Shown: positions 9,488 to 21,751, counted from the first letter of the stretch. The stretch: DNA of 64,000 nucleotides from Demequina litorisediminis (GCF_030161615.1 NZ_BSUN01000001.1:1798001-1862000), one strand, 5' to 3'. Made by a program: numbers and translations. The notes: generated by a model not told the origin, from the sequence alone.

Positions 9488-11564
9488 GCGTTGTCCTCCT
9501 TGGCCTTCAGGCCCTGTGCTTGGATCGCGGTAATCGCGACAGTGTTGACGATGTCCTGGACCAGCGCACCGCGCGACAGGTCGTTCACGGGCTTGCGCAG
9601 GCCCTGCAGGACGGGGCCGACCGCGACGGCGCCAGCCGAACGCTGCACGGCCTTGTACGTGTTGTTACCCGTGTTGAGGTCGGGGAACACCAGCACCGTG
9701 GCGCGACCCGCGACCTGCGAGTGCGGGGCCTTCGACGCGGCCACCGACGGCTCCACGGCCGCGTCGTACTGCATCGGCCCGTCGACCAGGAGGTCGGGGC
9801 GACGCTCGCGCACGAGGCGTGTGGCCTCGCGCACCTTGTCGACGTCCTGACCCGAGCCGGACTCGCCGGTCGAGTAGGACAGCATGGCGATCCGCGGCTC
9901 GATGTGGAACTGGGCGGCCGTCTCCGCCGAGGAGATCGCGATGTCAGCGAGCCTGCTCCGCGGTCGGGTCGGGGTTCACGGCGCAGTCGCCGTACACCAG
10001 GACCTTGTCCGGCAGACACATGAAGAACACGGACGACACGATGGAGACGCCCGGGGGAGTCTTGATGACCTGGAACGCAGGCATGATCGTGTGCGCCGTG
10101 GTGTGGGCAGCGCCGGACACCATGCCGTCGGCGAGGCCCTGGCGCACCATCATCGTGCCGAACATCGACACGTCCTGGACGGTGTCGCGAGCCTGGTCGA
10201 GGGTGACGCCCTTGGCTTTGCGCACCTCGGCGTAGTCCGCGGCGAAGCGCTCCACCAGGCTCCGGGTCCGAAGGCGAGACGATGCGTGCGGCCCCCAGGT
10301 CCAGCCCGAGTTCTCCGGCGCGGGCTCGGATGGAGGTCTCGGTGCCCAGCACCGTGATGTCGACCACGTCGCGGGTCATCAGGGTCGAGGCGGCGCGCAG
10401 GATGCGGTCGTCGCTGCCCTCGGGAAGCACGATGTGCTGGCGCTCGGACCGGGCGCGGTCCAGCAGGTCGTGCTCGAACATCAGCGGCGTCACCACGTCG
10501 GTGCGTGCGACGTCGAGCAGGGCGAGCATCGCCTCGGCGTCGACGTGACGCTCGAACATGCTGAGGGCCGTGTCCACCTTGACCGCCGACTCACTCGACA
10601 CGCGGCCACGGGTGTTCCAGCATCGGCGCGCCGTGCCGTACGTGCCGATCTCCGTCGTGATGACCGGCAGCGACGACCCGAGGCCCTCGATGAGGCGGGC
10701 GATCGACGGTTCGGGCGAGAACCCGCCGTTGAGGATGATGCCCGTCAGCGACGGGAAGCCCTCGGCGGCGTGAGCCGACAGCAGCGCCAGCAGGGTGTCC
10801 GAACGGTCGCCGGGCGTGATGACCACGGTGCCCTCGTCGATGCGCTCCAACAGGTGCGCGGCCGTCATCGCTCCGATGTTGACGGAGCGCACCTCGCGAT
10901 TGAGCAGCGCGGGGTCACCGGAGATGAGCGTGCCGTCGACGGCCTCCACCAGGGCACTCAGCAGAGGTGCCGTGAGGATGGGGTCCTCCGGCAGCGCGCC
11001 CATGCCGATGTCGGCAGGCAGCGACTCCCGGATCGCCTGGAGGCGCGACGGCTCGCAGCGGTTAGCGAAGACCGCGGCCACGCGGGCGTGATCTTCCTCA
11101 AGTTCCGCGCGGGTTTGCCCCACCACGCGAGCGATCTCCGCCGGTGTGCGGTCGCGGCCATGGACCACGAGCGCCACGGGCGAGCCGAGGTTCGCGGCGA
11201 TGCGCGCGTTGAACGCGAACTCCGCGGCGCCTGACACGTCCGTGTAGTCGGTGCCGACGATCACGACCACCTCGGCATGCCGTGCGACCTCGTGATAGCG
11301 CGCGACCACCGTCGCGAGCGCCGTCTCGGGGTCGGCGTGCACATCCTCATAGGTGACGCCGATCGCGTCGTCATAGGAGGTCACTACGCCGTCCTGCCCG
11401 ATGAGCAGGTCGAGGACGTAGTCGGATCCGTCGGCCACGCGCGCGACGGGTCGGAAGATCCCCACACGGCCGACCGTTCGGGTCAGCAGGCGGGTGATCC
11501 CGAGGGCGATGGTGGACTTACCGGTATCGCCCTCGGCCGATGCGATGTAGATGCTTCGAGCCAC
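9484..11564 (-). CDS. pta: Phosphate acetyltransferase
   Basis: Interconverts acetyl-CoA and acetyl phosphate. It is the long form (692 residues): an N-terminal P-loop, BioD-like domain ([11 protein letters not shown] near residue 10), a central DRTGG-type region, and the C-terminal PTA_PTB catalytic domain ([47 protein letters not shown]). The GTG start at 11564 has AAGGA 8 bases upstream and gives [12 protein letters not shown], the usual N-terminus. It forms an operon with ackA. Insertions occur at 10257-10261 and 9950-9954; correction gives 693 codons exactly. Confidence 0.95.
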
Positions 11565-11756
11565 GCGACCATCCTTACACGTCTCGCGGGCATGCATGCC
11601 ATGACGATAGGCCCGGTAGAACGGCCCACGGGGGCGTAAGGGATGAGCCGCTCCCGTTGGCAGCCTGACGCGAGCGGAACTAGGCTGGAGCGCGCTGAGG
11701 CGGCGGGCCCCGCAAAGCGCCTGTCGCATCGCGGTCCGCCAGAGATGGGGCACGCG

Positions 11757-12941
11757 ATGACGACTACCCCCGCACGCGCGCGAGGGACGCTGACCGGCAT
11801 CGCCGTGCGCGTTCTCGACCGCCGCGTGGGGGCCCTCACGGGGGCCGCGGGCCGCGCCGTCAGCACCACCCACTCGTTCCTCGTGTTCGCGCTGGTGCTC
11901 ACGTTGTCCTACGCCGCGTTCTTCCTGACGTACGACATCATCGGGCTCGGCTCCCTCATCGTGGCCCACATCTTCTGGGTGGCCGGCTACGTGGCCGGAA
12001 TTCTGCTGGCACGGCTCGGCCGTCAACTCGCGGCCGCCGTCATCGCGTTCGCCGTGCCCGCCGTGCAGATGGTGACCGCCACCGCGTTCGTCGGCTGGGA
12101 GGCAGGCATGCACCTCTACCTCCTGACCGGAGGTCGCCTGGTGTACGTGATGCTCACCGAGAGGCAACGGTGGTGGCGGTGGGCGACGCTCATCGTCGCG
12201 CTGATCGCCTTCCTGCTGTGCCAGGTGGTCTTGCCCGCCGACGGCGCCATCTACGCGATGCCCGATGCCCTCCTGCAGACGCTGTTCTCGATCAACGCCC
12301 TGCTGACGGCGTTCATCCTGTTCATGGCGGCGGCGCTCGCGCACTACCGGGTGGAGCAGGCGCGCGCGCTCGCGGACCTCAACGCCCGCCGAGCGGAGTT
12401 CCTTGCCAATACGGACGCGCTGACGGGGCTGGCGACGCGCAGGCCCGTCCTCGACCGCCTCGCGGTGCTTGCCAGCCCCGACGGCGAGGACTTTTGCCTC
12501 GCCATTGGTGACCTCGACCGGTTCAAGGCGCTCAACGACGAGCACGGGCACTCGTGCGGAGACACCGTGCTGGAGCACCTGGGTGCGCGTCTGCGCACGC
12601 ACCTGAGGCTCACGGATTCCGTGGGACGATGGGGCGGCGAGGAGTTCATCTTCGTGTTGCCCGAGTTGTCGCTTGAGGACGCCGTGGGAACGATGAAGCG
12701 CATCCGAGCCGCCGTAAGTGATGCGCCCATTGCCTGCGACGGCCATACACACCACGTGACGATGTCGGTGGGACTGACGGTGGGCGACCACTCCGGGACC
12801 GCGCACCACGCGCTGATCCGGGCGGACGATGCGTTGTACGACGCGAAGCGGAAGGGACGTGACCAGGTGTCCACCACCATGCCGGACTCACCCGTCGACG
12901 CGGAGACTTCCGGGCGCCATCGCGCACGTGACGGCGCATGA
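11757..12941 (+). CDS. Membrane diguanylate cyclase (GGDEF)
   Basis: Makes cyclic di-GMP from two GTP. About 394 residues: five or six membrane segments fill the first ~210 residues, followed by a GGDEF domain with NTDALTGLATRRP, DLDRFKALNDEHGH and the intact active-site motif GRWGGEEFIFV, ending in DDALYDAKRKGRDQV. The ATG at 11757 is the best start; an ATG 12 bases earlier is possible. It overlaps the SURF1-like gene by ATGA, so it heads a run that ends in guaA. The signal sensed by the membrane part is unknown. Confidence 0.88.
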   Translation: MTTTPARARGTLTGIAVRVLDRRVGALTGAAGRAVSTTHSFLVFALVLTLSYAAFFLTYDIIGLGSLIVAHIFWVAGYVAGILLARLGRQLAAAVIAFAVPAVQMVTATAFVGWEAGMHLYLLTGGRLVYVMLTERQRWWRWATLIVALIAFLLCQVVLPADGAIYAMPDALLQTLFSINALLTAFILFMAAALAHYRVEQARALADLNARRAEFLANTDALTGLATRRPVLDRLAVLASPDGEDFCLAIGDLDRFKALNDEHGHSCGDTVLEHLGARLRTHLRLTDSVGRWGGEEFIFVLPELSLEDAVGTMKRIRAAVSDAPIACDGHTHHVTMSVGLTVGDHSGTAHHALIRADDALYDAKRKGRDQVSTTMPDSPVDAETSGRHRARDGA

Positions 12942-13724
12942 GTGACCGCGTGGGCGGCGTCCGCTGGGGCGTCGTCGCCGGCACGTGCGCCGTGCTGGCC
13001 GTGGTCCTTGCGGTCTGTGTCTCGCTGGGCACGTGGCAGTGGCGCGTGGGGACCGAGGAGGGCACCGAGGTGGCACCGGCCGCCGCAGTCCCGTTGGCCG
13101 ATGCCCTCGCTCCCGCCAGCGCATCGGAGCCGGGCGTGGGTAAGTCCGTCACCGTCACCGGAGAATTTGCTGAGGACGACGCCGCCCTGGTGGGCGGAGG
13201 CCGTGTGATCGATGGAGTCGAGGCGGTGCTCGTGGTGCGGCCCTTCACGGTGGCGGCCGATGCGACGGGCACCGGCGAGGAGGCGACGCTCCCCGTCGTG
13301 GTCGGCTGGCTTCCCGCGGATAAGGTCGACTCGCTCGGCGGCCCGAGCACGGCCACGGACCTGAGCGGCTACCTGCGCGGCGCCGAGGGCGCCTCCGTCC
13401 TCGTCGAGGAGGGTGCGCCCGCCGGCACGTTCTGGGCGGACACACTGTCGCCTGCCGTGTTCGCACAGGCCTGGGAAAGCCCCCTGTACTCCGCGCTCCT
13501 GGTCACGGACGAGCCGGAGGCGGGACTGAACCCCATCCCGGAACCGACCCCCGAGCATGAGGCTCAACTTCCGCTCGATCGTCTACGCCCTCGAGTGGTG
13601 GCTGTTCGGCGCGTTCTTCCTGTTCGTCGGCGTGCGCTGGATACGGGACAATGGCCGGGTGCAGCCGGACGCGGACGCCTCCGCGCCGCCCGCATCGGAA
13701 AGCGTCAAGGAAGGATCCCCGTGA
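12938..13724 (+). CDS. SURF1 family protein
   Basis: Membrane protein thought to assist cytochrome oxidase assembly. The first membrane segment (about residues 11-30) is followed by the family pattern SLGTWQWRVG; a second segment near the C-terminus (VYALEWWLFGAFFLFVG) matches the SURF1 end. The middle is a periplasmic domain with FTVAAD and VVVGWLPADK. Typical SURF1 proteins of actinobacteria are about 260 residues and this is 261 after skipping the extra base at 13560-13564. It sits directly before DUF3817 and guaA, a conserved actinobacterial neighbourhood. Confidence 0.85.
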
Positions 13725-14075
13725 CCTCGCCCGCCACCCGCCCCGCCGTCACCCCCGGTGCCGTCACCCGCTACAAGGTGATGGCAATCATCACCGGAAC
13801 GCTACTCATCCTGGTGTTCCTGGGGATGCTCCGCTACCTGCCGGGGCTCGACAGCCTCGAAGAGCAGGCTCGACCCCACGATGTTCGCTCTCGCCCAGAT
13901 CCACGGCTTTGTCTACATGGTCTATCTGGTGACCGTGCTGCAACTGTGGCTGCAGGCCAAGTGGGACTACGGCCGCCTGTTCACCATGTTCCTCGGCGGC
14001 ATCGTTCCGTTCCTGTCCTTCGTCGTCGAGCGCCGCATCTCCGACGAGCCTCACCCCCGCCAAGGAGGCCACCGC

Positions 14076-14079
<4 letters not shown>
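13721..14079 (+). CDS. DUF3817 family membrane protein
   Basis: Protein of 118 residues with three membrane segments (ITGTLLILVFLGMLRYL, IHGFVYMVYLVTVLQLW, LFTMFLGGIVPFLSFVVE), as in DUF3817 proteins that lie between SURF1 and guaA in many actinobacteria. The start is the GTG at 13721, overlapping the previous stop (GTGA); the stop overlaps the guaA ATG (ATGA). Two extra bases, at 13866-13870 and 14047-14051, break the frame; skipping both gives 119 codons. The function is unknown. Confidence 0.85.
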
Positions 14080-15669
<1,590 letters not shown>

Positions 15670-15685
15670 TCCCCACGCCCGTCCG

Positions 15686-15793
15686 CCGTCGGTTTGGCCC
15701 ACGGATGTGACGGCTGAAACGCCTGAGGCGCGTGTGACAGTGCAGAACTGTCACACGCGCCTCAGGCGTTTCACGTGGGGGCCAAACCGACGG
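15686..15793. terminator. Long nested palindrome between convergent genes
   Basis: The inner stem is perfect over 26 bp: 15716-15741 (GAAACGCCTGAGGCGCGTG followed by TGACAGT) pairs with 15747-15772 around a 5-base loop. Outer arms 15686-15703 (CCGTCGGTTTGGCCCACG) and 15774-15793 pair with a two-base bulge. It fills the gap between the guaA stop (15669) and the stop of the leftward gene (15802), so it would serve as a terminator in both directions. It is much longer than a usual terminator. Confidence 0.7.
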
Positions 15794-15801
15794 TGGGGCG
15801 T

Positions 15802-16384
15802 CTAGTCGCGCTTGGCCTCGGGCTCGTCGTCCTCATCGTCACCCACACTTTGAACCAGATCCGTGTCCGCCACGCCGTTCTCGCTGGCCGATGCGTCGGT
15901 GTCCTCGGCGTGTCGCGGCCCGTTCTGGTTCAAAGTGTCGGGGGCCGAAGCGGCTGACGAGGCCGCGGCCTCGGTGAAGATCACCTCGGTGGGGGTGGCC
16001 TGCGACGGCGCCGTGGGCAGGGGCTCGGTGGGGGCGACTGCGGGGACGGGCTCGGTGACGCCAGCATCCGTGGCGTCGTCCGCCTCGGAGCCGTCGGCCT
16101 CCGTGGCGTCAGATGCGCTCTGGCCGTGCACCAGGGGCTCCTCGACCACGGGGGCGGTCGCCTCACGGATTTCCCTCGACCGGCCGATGCTGGACAGAGC
16201 CGCGGAGAGCACCAGCCAGCCGCCCACGGCGGCCAGGGCGATGATGGCCGCAAGGCTCGAGATCGATGTCCGTCCCGGAGAACGCGACGGCGAGCATGAC
16301 GCCAGCGCCAATGACGAGCAGCGCCCACAGGGCGGAGGCGATGCGCTGGCCCGCGCGACGGCGGGGAGTGGCGGTGGTGATCAC
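15802..16384 (-). CDS. Membrane protein with acidic tail, hosts a repeat
   Basis: Protein of 193 residues with two membrane segments near the N-terminus (IASALWALLVIGAGVMLAV and AAIIALAAVGGWLVLSAAL), then a long Ala/Glu/Asp/Thr-rich tail. The tail carries the palindrome-ended repeat in frame as about 32 residues (DTLNQNGPRHAE to DLVQSV), then ends DDEDDEPEAKRD. The GTG start at 16384 overlaps the PspC gene stop, so it is cotranscribed with it and probably linked to the same envelope-stress locus. One extra base is at 16253-16257. The family is not recognised beyond resembling the small membrane proteins found beside PspC genes. Confidence 0.7.
15847..15942. repeat. Copy 2 of ~96 bp palindrome-ended repeat
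   Basis: Same length and block structure as 30-125, with more complete end palindromes: ACTTTGAACCAGA at the left against TCTGGTTCAAAGT at the right. The central block TGGCCGATGCGT is shared. Here the element is inside the leftward gene 15802-16384, in frame, and contributes the low-complexity peptide near its C-terminus. An insertion that keeps the frame open resembles protein-coding palindromic elements known in other bacteria. Confidence 0.7.
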
Positions 16385-18145
16385 GGGGTGACCTCCTCGA
16401 TGATGGAGATGGTGGAGGACTCGGCGGCCGCGAGGGTGAGTACCGGGGCTCCCGAGTCGGTCAGGTCGAGCACTGTCGCGTTGGACGCGCCGTCGTTCCA
16501 GAGATCGCACCAGAGGTCGCGATCGGGGAAGTCGACCGTGACGGAGTCGGCCGCGGTGACGGAGAGCGACGTGCCCGCGGGCATCACGACCTCCGAGGTC
16601 GTCCCGCGCAGGCTTGATGGACGTGTCCTCGTCAACGCTGTCCAACTGCACGTAGGAGTCGGAGGGGCCAAAGAGGTCCTCGTCGCCGGAGTCCGCGTAG
16701 TAGTAGCAGGCGCCCGCGGCGAAGATGGTGGAGTAGTCATCCCCGAAGGCTTCGCGGATGCTGATCTCGGCGGGTCCTTCGTCGATGGTGTCCTCGGTGG
16801 TTCCGTACTCCTCCTCGTAGGTGACGGTGCCGTCGATCCAGTCCCAGCCGTCGGCGTAGCGCTCACGCAGTTCGTCGGCGTTGGCCACCAGCGGGATGGA
16901 GATGAGGACGGCGCACACCGACAGGAAACCGAGGAAGCCGAGCCTGCGGCCCGACAAGGCGACCACCAGGAGCACCGCTCCCAGGCCGATGGTGATGGCC
17001 GAGCCCCATGCGAGCACCGGGTTGATGACGAGCCTGGTCCGAGCGGTCGATCGCGAAGACGACCGCGACGGCGATGATGAGGACACCCAGGAAGGCGAGC
17101 CAGGCGGCCTTGCCCGGGCCGGGCACACGCGCCGGCTTGGGGGCCGGGGCGGCGCGTAGGCGGGCGGCACGGGGGCCTGCCGGCCGGTGGTGGAGTTCCA
17201 CGAGTACGCGGAGCCGCCGGAGCCGGTCCAGGCGCCGGCCTGGTGCTGGGGCTGCGGCTCACCGTGGCGCGGGTTCGGGCGGCCCTGGTGGGCGCCGCCC
17301 GGCACGCTCGCGCGGGGGTCGCCCGGCAGGAGTGCGTGCTCCCAGGGCTGTGGCTGGCCGGTCGCGGTGGCCGATGCAGTGGCCGCCGTGGCGGCCGCCG
17401 CCGCAGCGCTGGCGGCAGGCGAGGCAGGGGACTCGCCTGACTCACTGGCGGCGTTCCTGGGCTCCTCGTCGCCTGAATCGTCGGCGGTCTCGGTGGACTG
17501 AGCCGAGGCATCGGCTGGTGTGGGCGTGTCGCTCGACGCCTCACCCGTGGAAGCGGCGCCCGCGTACGGCGGCGGCGTCGCGCCATGCGGCGCGGAGGCC
17601 TGGCTGGTCCAGTACGTGCCGCCGGGGCCCGTGTGGACCGAGCCGGCCTTGTTGCGTCGCACCAGGTACACGATGAGGAACACCAAGCCGCCCAGAATGG
17701 CGAGCGGAATCATGACGCCGAAGAACGCCGCGACGAACTCGAAGGGGCCAAAGTTGCTGAGGCTGTCCCACGGGAAGACGTCCCCGCCCAACACGCCCCC
17801 GAAAAGTCCGCCGTTGTCGAGCGTCACGAAGCCGAGGACGCCCATGACGGCGATGCCGATGAGCGCGCCCACGTTGGTCACGCCGCGGCCGAAGTCCTGG
17901 ATGACAATCGCCCCGCGGCGGTCGGGAAGAAGGGCCCAGGCCGCGGCGTAGGCGAGGAGTACCAGGCCATTGAGGAGGATGCCGGCGAGCACCATAAGGA
18001 GCCGCGCGGGAACCGGGGCCATCCCGACGCGTGCGCCGAGGCCCGAGGCGACGCCGCCGAGGATCCCGTCTCCGCGCTGAATGTTCCAGCCACGGATGGC
18101 GCTGAAGAACGCGGCCTCCTGTGGCGGCTGCGGTGTCTCGCTCAT
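16381..18145 (-). CDS. PspC domain protein, envelope stress
   Basis: Membrane protein of about 587 residues. Near the N-terminus is a PspC domain (RGWNIQRGDGILGGVASGLGAR split at its turn, then LLMVLAGILLNGLVLLAYAAAWALLP). Three further membrane segments follow to residue ~165, then a long disordered Ala/Ser/Pro/Thr linker (to ~350), two membrane segments, and a C-terminal beta-rich module (TSEVVMPAGTSLSV, VDFPDRDLWCDLW) like the toastrack modules that accompany PspC. It is divergent from the histidine kinase at 18329, a common PspC arrangement. Extra bases are at 16610-16614 and 17031-17035; one C/G is missing from the run near 17139-17149. Corrected length is exactly 588 codons. Confidence 0.85.
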
Positions 18146-18328
18146 GTCACTCCTGATGATCCTGAGGCCACGAGGGGTCTCGTGACGATGCCTCCACTGT
18201 CGCAATCCTGCGGCCCTGCCCGCTATGAGGGAACGCCCTGATCGTCACCCTGATCTTCAGGAGGACCCACCCCTGATATCGGGCGAAAGGCCTGCTCGGG
18301 AGCCTCGCACTATGTGACGATGGGTGCC

Positions 18329-19347
18329 GTGACCACCACTCAGGCCCCCGGGTCGCCCGCCCGCTTCAACGGCGCCGCGGCGCGCCCGTGTGGTGGCGTG
18401 CGCTCGGAGGCGTGGCGCTGCTCGCGATCGCCGGGGTCCTGGCGTTCGACCGGTGGGGAGGTGAGGACCTCCCCGGCTGGATGATTCCGCTCATCCTGTT
18501 CCTGGTGTCGCTTGCGCTCACCTGGAGTCCCCTCGACGGCGCGTTCGGTCAGGATCCGTGGCGCCTGGACGTCCCCGGCCTGTTCCGACGCGACGACTGG
18601 TGGCGTCTGCTGGTGGGGCTTGCGCTGGGCATTACCGCGCTGTGGTGGTTCGCGCTGTGGGACTACACGGATCGCATGTGGGTGCGTTCCATCGTCACGA
18701 CCATCGTCGTGATCATCGGGCTCGGACTGATGCTCGCCCCCTGGTGGATGCGCGCCATTCGTCAGGTGTCCATCGAACGCCAGGCGCGCATCCGCGAGCA
18801 CGAGCGTGCCGAGATTGCCGCGCACCTTCACGACTCGGTGTTGCAGACCCTCACCCTCATCCGTGCCCGCGCCACCGATCCCGATGCTGTGGCGCGACTC
18901 GCGCGTGCCCAGGAGCGGGACCTGCGCGCCTACCTCTACGGCGAGCGCCGCGACCCCGATGCCTCCGTCGCGACCGCCGTCGCCGAGGCCATCGGCGAGG
19001 TGGAAGACGCGCACTCGGTGGTGGTCGACACGGTGACGGTGGGCGACGCGCCCCTGACCGAGGACTTGCGCGCGGCCGTGGCCGCGACGCGCGAGGCGAC
19101 GAAGAACGCCGCTCGCCACGGCATCGGCCCTATCTCGGTGTATGCCGAACTCACGGCCGATGCGTTTGAGGTCTTTGTGCGTGACGCCGGCCCCGGTTTC
19201 GATCCCGGCGCGATCCCGGATGACCGCCTGGGCATCCGCCAGTCAATCATTGGCCGCGTGGCCCGTCACGGCGGTCACGCGGAGATCCACTCGTCCGAGG
19301 GCGGCCGCACCGAGGTCGCCATCTCCATTCCCCGAAGGGAGTCCTGA
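18329..19347 (+). CDS. Histidine kinase, PspC-linked type
   Basis: Sensor kinase of about 339 residues. Four membrane segments lie in residues 25-140, then the phosphoacceptor helix EIAAHLHDSVLQTLTLIRARATD with His as the likely phosphorylation site, then a degenerate ATPase domain (ATREATKNAARHG with the N-box, and FDPGAIPDDRLGIRQSI as the G-region). There is no separate signal-binding domain; sensing probably goes through the neighbouring PspC protein. The start is the GTG at 18329; one C is missing in the run at 18385-18387, otherwise residues PVWWRALGGVALL would not follow. The stop overlaps the regulator start (TGATG). Confidence 0.85.
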
Positions 19348-19997
19348 TGTCTGTCTCTGTGGTGATCGTCGACGACCACGACGTGATTCGGGTCGGCGTG
19401 CGCGAGTCGCTCGACGACCAGATCGAGGTGGTGGGGGAGGCCCGTGACGTGGAGTCGGCGATCGCCGAGATCCTCGACAAGCGCCCCGAGGTGGTCATTC
19501 TTGACGTGCATCTGCCTGGGGGAACGGGTGGCGGGGCGCTCGATGTCCTCGCCGAGATCAAGGGCCGCGTGGAGGGCACGCGGACCCTCGCGCTGAGCGT
19601 CTCCGATGCCGCCGAGGACGTAGTCTCGGTGATCCGGGCCGGCGCGCGCGGCTACGTGACCAAGTCCATCTCTGGCGCCGAGGCTCTCCGATGCCGTGCG
19701 CAGGGTCGCGGGTGGCGATGCCGTCTTCTCGCCGCGCCTGGCGGGCTTTGTGCTCGATGCGTTCGGCGCCGCCGGCGGCGAGGTCGCCATCGAGGACGAT
19801 GAGCTCGATCAGGCTCACGGCCAGGGAGCAGGAGGTCATGCGGCTCATCGCACGTGGCTACACCTACCGCGAGGTGGGGAGAAGGCTCTTCATCTCGATC
19901 AAGACGGTCGAGACGCACGTGGGCAAGGTGCTGCACAAGGCGTTGTCCAACCGCCACGAGCCTGGCGCACTGGGCGGCGCAGCGGCGGATCGTGTAG
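19347..19997 (+). CDS. LuxR/NarL-type response regulator
   Basis: Partner of the kinase upstream; 215 residues. The receiver domain has the acidic pair VDDHD, the phosphoacceptor Asp in VILDVHLPGG and Lys in GYVTKSI. The C-terminal helix-turn-helix has LTAREQEVMRLIARGYTYREVGRRLFIS and IKTVETHVGKVL. Extra bases are at 19681-19685, 19811-19815 and 19959-19963. The stretch after HVGKVLHK reads ALSNRHEL where relatives usually have LQLSNRHEL, possibly a further three-base loss at the same kind of site. It probably controls the PspC genes. Confidence 0.9.
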
Positions 19998-19998
19998 T

Positions 19999-20532
19999 TC
20001 AGTTCGCGATCGGTGAGTGATACAGCGCGAAGTCGTCGGGGTCCGCGACAGCGGCGTCGTCGGTGATCCACACGGTGAGTTCGTGTCGTAGAGGGGTGTC
20101 CGCCTCGATGTCGATTCCGTCCTCGGCCGCTTCCTCCAACGAGTGGAGGGTGATGCCTGCGTTGACCACCACGTACTCGTCGTCGTCCTCCCACACTGAA
20201 CGGCAGGAGGTGGCGCGCCCCGTTGCAGCGCCCTCCATGCAACTCGGCCCCAACACAGGGTCGGCACCGAGGGTGTCGCTCGACTGGGCTGTCAGTGTCA
20301 GGAAACGATCCGCGAGTCCCGCGCCCTCTTCGAAGGTCCAGCAGGCCTCGGGAGCGTCGCCGGTAGCCCAGTCCTCAAACACCTCCGCACAGTCGAGGCT
20401 GGTGAGCCCCGGCGTGTCCGGCTCCCACGCCGCGATCGCCTCGGCGCCACGTCCCTCGGACGATGAGCAGGCCGCAAGGGCGACCACAGGCGGGGCGATG
20501 CTGATGAACGCGAGTGCTCGGCGCGGAGTCAT
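19999..20532 (-). CDS. Putative lipoprotein
   Basis: Exported protein of 177 residues. MTPRRALAFISIAPPVV leads to the lipobox LAAC at about residues 20-23, followed by SSSEG, so it should be lipidated and face outward. The mature part is acidic with four further Cys (LDCAEVF, EACWTF, PSCMEG, ATSCRS) that could form two disulfides. No family is recognised. It is convergent with the response regulator gene, one base between stops. Confidence 0.75.
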   Translation of the reverse strand: MTPRRALAFISIAPPVVALAACSSSEGRGAEAIAAWEPDTPGLTSLDCAEVFEDWATGDAPEACWTFEEGAGLADRFLTLTAQSSDTLGADPVLGPSCMEGAATGRATSCRSVWEDDDEYVVVNAGITLHSLEEAAEDGIDIEADTPLRHELTVWITDDAAVADPDDFALYHSPIAN

Positions 20533-20602
20533 GGCCAGACTGTAGCGAGTGGCCCACACGATCGCGCGACGGGTGGGCGCCGGGGACCTACGATGTGCGT
20601 TC

Positions 20603-21706
20603 ATGGGGCGGATTGATGTGGGGGCGGCGGCGCGCGTCGTGAGGGCGGGCTATGACCGCCGGGGAGAGCCGAGCACGACCGTGGTGATCGTGCTGGCGCT
20701 CGCGTGCATCGGGTTCAGCCTGGCGTTCATGGCGGCGTTCCTCTGGTGGCAGCCGCCGCGCTACGCCTTCTTCATCACCCTGGGTGTGCTGGGCCTGCCC
20801 GCGTACGCGGGTGCCGCCTTCGGCGCGTGGCGCGGCCACGTCATCGGCGCTGCGATCACGGCCGTCGTCACCACCTACGTGTCGCTCCTGCCGTTTGCGG
20901 CGACGTTCTCGATCGCCTCCGGGGTGCAGTTCCAGTTTCTCGCAGCCGGCTTTCTCACCCTCGTCATGGTGCCCGAACGGTTCGTGGCGACGCGCATCGT
21001 GTTCTGTGGTGTCATCATCCTCACGATGATCGGGGTGGAGGTCTTCGCCCAGCCGTCAGTGGCGGTGGTCCCCATCGATGACCCGGTGTTCCGTGTCATG
21101 GCCTCGGTCACGCGGCTCGGTGGCATCGCCATCGTGCTGACGTCGCTCGCGCTGATCCTGATGCGCACCGCGCGAGCGGAGCGCGAACTGACACGCCTCG
21201 CGGCCATCGGCGAGCAGCGCGCCAACACCGATGACCTCACCGGCATCGCCAACCGGCGTCCCGCCATGCGGGCGCTTGCCGAGATCGATGCCGAACCCGC
21301 ACGCACCGCGTGCCTGGCGCTCATCGACATCGATCACTTCAAGGACATTAACGACGCGCGCGGTCACGCCGTCGGCGACGACGTGATCCGTGAGATCGCA
21401 CGGCGGCTTGACCGCGACCTCGGTGCGCGGTGCGTTGTCGCGCGCTGGGGAGGTGACGAGTTCTTGGTGATCTCCCGTGACGCAGGGCTTGCCGTGGCCG
21501 ATGCGCTGAAGCAGGTGCGCGCCGACCTCGCCTACGAGGAGGTCGCCATCGAGGGCGACATCGTCACGTTGACGCTGTCCGTGGGACTTGCCTACCGCGC
21601 GCCAGGCGAGGGAACCGGCGCGGTGCTTGCTGCGGCGGACCGGGCGCTGTATGAAGCCAAGACGTCGGGACGCGACAGGATCTCCGTGGCGGGTCCCCGC
21701 CGCTGA
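20603..21706 (+). CDS. Membrane diguanylate cyclase (GGDEF)
   Basis: Second cyclic di-GMP synthase in the window, 367 residues. Six membrane segments occupy residues ~30-195, then a GGDEF domain: NTDDLTGIANRRPA, LIDIDHFKDINDARGHAVGDD, intact ARWGGDEFLVIS, and DRALYEAKTSGRDRI. The ATG at 20603 is preferred over one 54 bases earlier because MGRIDVGAAARVV begins shortly before the first helix. Its architecture parallels the cyclase at 11757 but the membrane parts differ. No phosphodiesterase gene is near. Confidence 0.88.
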   Translation: MGRIDVGAAARVVRAGYDRRGEPSTTVVIVLALACIGFSLAFMAAFLWWQPPRYAFFITLGVLGLPAYAGAAFGAWRGHVIGAAITAVVTTYVSLLPFAATFSIASGVQFQFLAAGFLTLVMVPERFVATRIVFCGVIILTMIGVEVFAQPSVAVVPIDDPVFRVMASVTRLGGIAIVLTSLALILMRTARAERELTRLAAIGEQRANTDDLTGIANRRPAMRALAEIDAEPARTACLALIDIDHFKDINDARGHAVGDDVIREIARRLDRDLGARCVVARWGGDEFLVISRDAGLAVADALKQVRADLAYEEVAIEGDIVTLTLSVGLAYRAPGEGTGAVLAAADRALYEAKTSGRDRISVAGPRR

Positions 21707-21751
21707 CTTTCGGCCCCCGGTGTCAGCGTCAGCACCTAGACTTTTCGGGTC

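Noticed and set aside
4218-12809. Very long open frames such as 4218-6740 and 9585-12809
   Set aside because: They are stop-poor because of high GC and run through several real genes in the wrong frame; only the segments matching known families were kept.
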